From an uncultured Prevotella sp. (GTDB taxonomy: Bacteria; Bacteroidota; Bacteroidia; Bacteroidales; Bacteroidaceae), in assembly GCA_937877595.1 (NCBI GenBank), contig CALFIY010000106.1, positions 1 through 35,147 of the forward strand: 35,147 nt of DNA, given 5' to 3'. Below are positions 32,812 through 35,147 of this stretch, in pieces (position 1 is the first letter of the stretch; each line of letters begins with the position of its first letter). Both the position numbers and the translations under genes were made by a program. The notes below the pieces were generated by a model. The model worked only from the letters and a program-made list of their open reading frames with translations, had not been told where the DNA came from and searched no databases.

Positions 32812-33447
32812 ATGGGAATACTATCCAACATTTTTCATCGTAACAAGGAAGACAAGCAGAAGGCCGGCGGCATGGAAGACTTTATGACGCTCATCCGCGT
32901 TTACTTTCAGGCTGTCATTGCTGCCGACCTGGGCATCAGCAATCTCGCTATGCTTCCCGACCTGCGCGTTTTCAAGACAACGCTGCGCGTTCCTACGCAG
33001 AACAACCGCCTCGGACTGGCCGAGAAAGCGCGCTGCCGCAAGATGCTGACAGAGATTTACGGCATGAGCGACGGTTTTACGCGCGAGATAGAGCAGAGCA
33101 TACGCCGCCGTTGCAAGAAAGTGCAGGACGTACAGACGTATATGATACAGTTCTCGGCTTTCTCGCAAGACATGATGATGCTTACGAGCAATCTGATGAA
33201 GTTTAAACTTCGCATCCCGAGCATTTTCAAGAGTGCCATACGCACTATGACAGAAAAGACGGTGAGCGACATTTTCAATAAGAATGACTATAGCGATCCG
33301 GCGGTTATGAAGACCGTTGTTGCCGTTCGCCAGTACAATCAGAAACTCGGCTTCTCGCAGCAGTGGATTACCGATTTTGTCTATCGCGTTGTTATGCTCG
33401 CCAAGAAAGAAAGCGGCAACACGACCGATGACGAAAAGAAGAAGTGA
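32812..33447 (+). CDS. Conserved cytoplasmic protein of unknown function
   Basis: A 211-residue protein with no signal peptide or clear membrane segment. It is mainly helical and basic: MEDFMTLIRVYFQAVIAADL, VFKTTLRVPTQNNRLGLAEK, then a Lys/Arg-rich part (SIRRRCKKVQDVQTYM) and a charged tail (DDEKKK). Similar proteins of unknown role occur in other Bacteroidales, in my recollection. The start at 32812 is supported by the promoter. The DUF4923 gene follows 40 bases later and is probably on the same transcript. I assign no function. Confidence 0.7.
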   Translation: MGILSNIFHRNKEDKQKAGGMEDFMTLIRVYFQAVIAADLGISNLAMLPDLRVFKTTLRVPTQNNRLGLAEKARCRKMLTEIYGMSDGFTREIEQSIRRRCKKVQDVQTYMIQFSAFSQDMMMLTSNLMKFKLRIPSIFKSAIRTMTEKTVSDIFNKNDYSDPAVMKTVVAVRQYNQKLGFSQQWITDFVYRVVMLAKKESGNTTDDEKKK

Positions 33448-33487
33448 TAGACAATTAAGAATTTTTTTTCACAAAAACGATACGACA

Positions 33488-34129
33488 ATGAGAAAGACAA
33501 TGAAGACTATTGCGTTGAGCCTCATGCTCATCGCTTCATCGGCAGCAAATGCACAGGATATAGGCAGCATTTTGGGTGGTGTGCTTGGCAACAGCACGTC
33601 GTCGGGCAGTTCGCAGACAGGCAGCCTCATTTCCACTTTGACCAGCATCTTCTCGAGCAGCAAGCAGGCCACGGCGCAAAAGATAGTAGGCACATGGAAC
33701 TACAGCGAGCCTGCCATCGTGCTTCAGTCGAGCAACATCCTCACTCAGACCGTTGCCAAGGCTGCAGCCAACAAGATGGAGACCCAACTTCAGAGTTACC
33801 TGACGCGCTACGGCATCAAGCCCGGCACGTTCAGCATGACATTCAAGGAAGACGGCACATTCACCGAGACTCTCGGCACAAAAACCACGTCGGGCACGTG
33901 GAAAGTGCAGGACTCGAAACTCCTGCTCACCGTGGGCGGCATAAAGACAGTATCAGTCACCACCCAACTCGACGGCAACAACATGCAGTTTGTCACCGAC
34001 GCCACGAAACTGCTCACTCTTTTCAAGACATTCGGTGCAAAGTCTACCAACTCCAATCTTAAGACCATCACTTCGCTGATGAAGAACGTCAACGGCATGC
34101 AGGCCGGACTGACGCTGAAGAAGCAGTAG
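33488..34129 (+). CDS. Exported DUF4923-like lipocalin-type protein
   Basis: A 213-residue exported protein. Signal peptide MRKTMKTIALSLMLIASSAANAQ (or from the second Met, at 33500). A Ser/Gly-rich linker (NSTSSGSSQTGS) follows. The rest matches the DUF4923 pattern of Bacteroidota: IVGTWNYSEPAIVLQSSN, a helical AKAAANKMETQLQSYLTRYG, FKEDGTFTETLGTKTTSGTW, LLLTVGG and SLMKNVNGMQAGLTLKK. The fold is thought to be a lipocalin-like barrel; ligand unknown. A strong terminator follows directly. Confidence 0.75.
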   Translation: MRKTMKTIALSLMLIASSAANAQDIGSILGGVLGNSTSSGSSQTGSLISTLTSIFSSSKQATAQKIVGTWNYSEPAIVLQSSNILTQTVAKAAANKMETQLQSYLTRYGIKPGTFSMTFKEDGTFTETLGTKTTSGTWKVQDSKLLLTVGGIKTVSVTTQLDGNNMQFVTDATKLLTLFKTFGAKSTNSNLKTITSLMKNVNGMQAGLTLKKQ

Positions 34130-34150
34130 ACCGCTTTTCCGAAGCATTCT

Positions 34151-34192
34151 ATTCCTGTAACTTTCCACGCGGAGAGTTGCAGGAATTTTTTT
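34151..34192 (+). terminator. Intrinsic terminator after the DUF4923 gene
   Basis: ATTCCTG at 34151-34157 pairs with CAGGAAT at 34180-34186, the stem continues with AACT/AGTT and TCC/GGA around an ACGC loop, and eight T residues close it (34185-34192). This is the last feature that clearly belongs to the Bacteroidota core. Confidence 0.85.
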
Positions 34193-34239
34193 GTTTTCAA
34201 TGAAAATTACAGGAGTTGTTTTGAAAGGTGGAAATAATT

Positions 34240-34437
34240 ATGAATCTCTTTGATAACACTCTTCGGGACGGCGGTAATGTGGTGGGCCACGGCTTCAACG
34301 CCGAGCTGACCGTCAGCATCGTCAAGGGCCTGCTCAGCGCCGGGATCGTGGATATGGAGCTGGGCAACTGCAAGGGCCTGGGTGCCTACACTCTGAACGG
34401 AGCCACCAAGGCTTGCTCCGACGAGGAGTATCTGGAC
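34240..34437 (+). pseudogene. Aldolase (HMG-CoA-lyase-like / 4-hydroxy-2-oxovalerate aldolase type), 5' fragment
   Basis: The first 66 residues match the start of a DRE-TIM barrel aldolase: FDNTLRDGGNVVGHGFNAEL and ELGNCKGLGAYTLNG. A Shine-Dalgarno sequence AAAGGTGG precedes ATG 34240 at good spacing, which suits Firmicutes and is unlike the core of this window. The gene breaks after EEYLD, where unrelated sequence continues in the same frame. Expected length is about 300-500 residues, so most is missing. Confidence 0.65.
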
Positions 34438-34515
34438 AGGAGCGTATTCAGCCACCTGGCGTCGAGGCTCCCGTGGCTCATAGCACTGATGTGCTCCTAC
34501 ATAGTGACAGGGGGC
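34438..34515 (+). pseudogene. MgtE-type magnesium transporter, short fragment
   Basis: About 26 residues (SVFSHLASRLPWLIALMCSY plus a few) resemble the first membrane helix of MgtE, where R-x-PWL is typical. It is in frame with the aldolase fragment by chance. Too short to be sure. Confidence 0.4.
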
Positions 34516-34523
34516 TGGGGCAT

Positions 34524-34784
34524 ATGCTGCGTCTACAAAAACTCATAGGACATGGCGGGTCGCGGGAGTGCTGGCTGCACCCTCACGACGAAAATCTTTG
34601 TGTCAAGGTTAAACTGAGGGCGGGCGTTTCAGCCCCCGATTCTGAGCGTGAGTTCCGCGTCTATGAGCGCGTGCGGCACTTTCTGCCTGGACGGGTAGCG
34701 CGGGTCTATTTCCCCCTTGTGGAGACAGACCGCGGCCCCGGCCTGCTTTGCCAGCTCCCGGGCGGAGTCCACGGCGAAGTAGCC
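34524..34784 (+). pseudogene. YrbL-like (PhoP regulatory network) protein, 5' fragment
   Basis: From ATG 34524 a frame reads LIGHGGSRECWLHPHDENLC, then EREFRVYERVRHFLPG and FPLVETDRGPGLLCQL. These match the YrbL kinase-like family (I-G-x-G-x-x-R-x-C-Y-x-H-P and VET-x-x-GPGLV). The natural start seems present. Similarity fades near 34780, where another join is likely. The frame on the opposite strand here is a shadow of this gene. Confidence 0.55.
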
Positions 34785-34790
34785 CTCCAC

Positions 34791-35030
34791 CACGGCGCCG
34801 ATCTGCCGGACCGCCTCCTGGGGCTCCACCCCCTGGCCGATGAGGTTGCCGGGATAGAGGCAGCCAACGCACATGAGCAGCAGCACGAAAAAGGAGAGGG
34901 GCAGCTTCCCTTTCTCCGGCAGCAGCCCCCGGGCCGGGGCCCTGGGCAGCAGGGCGCAGAAAACCGGAAAGCCCACGGCATACATGGGAACAAAGGAGAG
35001 CGCCAGGGCATACCAGCTCTTTTCCGTCAG
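34791..35030 (-). pseudogene. CPBP-type membrane protein, fragment
   Basis: On the minus strand the frame carries hydrophobic segments ALALSFVPMYAVGFPVFCAL and LSFFVLLLMCVGCLYPGNLI. The P-x-Y...GFP and Y-x-GNLIG pattern is that of the N-terminal part of clostridial CPBP intramembrane-protease family proteins. The metal-binding EExxxR motif of the family lies further on and is not in the window. Both edges are uncertain. Confidence 0.45.
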
Positions 35031-35147
35031 CTCCGGGGCGGCATGGCTCTGGATACCGCCGGGAAAGGAGAACTGCCTCACAAGCCGCCGAAGGCCCTCC
35101 TCATCCCGGCTGACGGAGGGGTAGGTTTCGCTCATGGACCCCTCCAG
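35031..35147 (-). pseudogene. Phosphoketolase (XFP), internal fragment
   Basis: Thirty-nine codons enter from the right edge and read LEGSMSETYPSVSRDEEGL, then VRQFSFPGGIQSHAAPE. This is the N-terminal thiamine-diphosphate region of xylulose-5-phosphate/fructose-6-phosphate phosphoketolase, where YLDGTY...DE.GL..F.RQFS.PGGIPSH..PETPGS is highly conserved. The match stops exactly after APE, and CPBP sequence continues in the same frame. Codon use is GC-rich. Confidence 0.75.

Noticed and set aside
34200..34253. Short frame beginning MKITGVVLKGG just before the aldolase fragment
   Set aside because: It stops after 17 codons and overlaps the aldolase start; likely leftover sequence at the join.
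34629..34790. Minus-strand continuation of the right-end frame (FAVDSARELAKQAG and onward)
   Set aside because: I first took it as a separate unknown gene, but the plus strand here encodes a good YrbL-like sequence, so this is its shadow.

Overview
The core of this window, about 1850 to 34190, reads as one continuous piece of a Bacteroidota genome, most like gut Prevotella. Three things point that way: promoters of the TTTG-N19/20-TAnnTTTG type that this phylum uses, few Shine-Dalgarno sequences, and families typical of the group (GT3-like glycogen synthase, DUF6359 and DUF4923 proteins, a four-helix-bundle protein with a zinc-ribbon suffix, an RsuA/RluB-family enzyme with a long Arg/Gly/Tyr/Asn-rich head). 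Both ends are different. Positions 1 to about 1850 hold very AT-rich fragments of unrelated genes (topoisomerase II subunit A, truB, a tail-fibre S74 domain). Positions about 34195 to 35147 hold GC-richer fragments of five genes (an aldolase, MgtE, a YrbL-like protein, a CPBP protein and phosphoketolase). Most fragments break at non-homologous joins, so the ends look like chimeric metagenome assembly rather than biology.

Layout of the core. 1851-5458 (+): the 3' part of a glycogen synthase, then a complete glycogen phosphorylase, closed by a perfect terminator. 5525-8909 (-): a lipoprotein translationally coupled to a four-helix-bundle/zinc-ribbon protein; a 52-residue peptide gene; and a secreted Ig-like surface protein with a predicted leader of about 340 nt. 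8910-9496 is a regulatory region with a duplicated forward promoter, one reverse promoter and a 122-bp inverted-repeat structure. 9497-12319 (+): a cation/proton antiporter and a LolD-type ATPase. 12369-19517 (-): a predicted outer-membrane protein, then an inferred purB, pseudouridine synthase, asnS operon, then two secreted cell-wall hydrolases (M23/LysM and NlpC/P60). 19651-26134 (-): PBP1A, pdxJ, DJ-1/PfpI, ispD, recG. 26385-32707 (+): a TolC / MacA / MacB-ATPase / MacB-permease efflux system followed by a LytS-like histidine kinase and a LytTR regulator. 32812-34129 (+): two conserved proteins of unknown function behind a consensus promoter, ending in a terminator.

Most of the core is ordinary housekeeping. 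The least explained parts are the long structured leader of the secreted protein (about 8910-9247), the 77-bp tandem promoter duplication before the antiporter, two places where a terminator hairpin and the next promoter share bases, the 52-residue peptide gene, and families of degenerate short repeats in intergenic gaps. I saw no tRNA, rRNA, CRISPR array, insertion sequence or defence system. I found no convincing entirely new multi-gene system.
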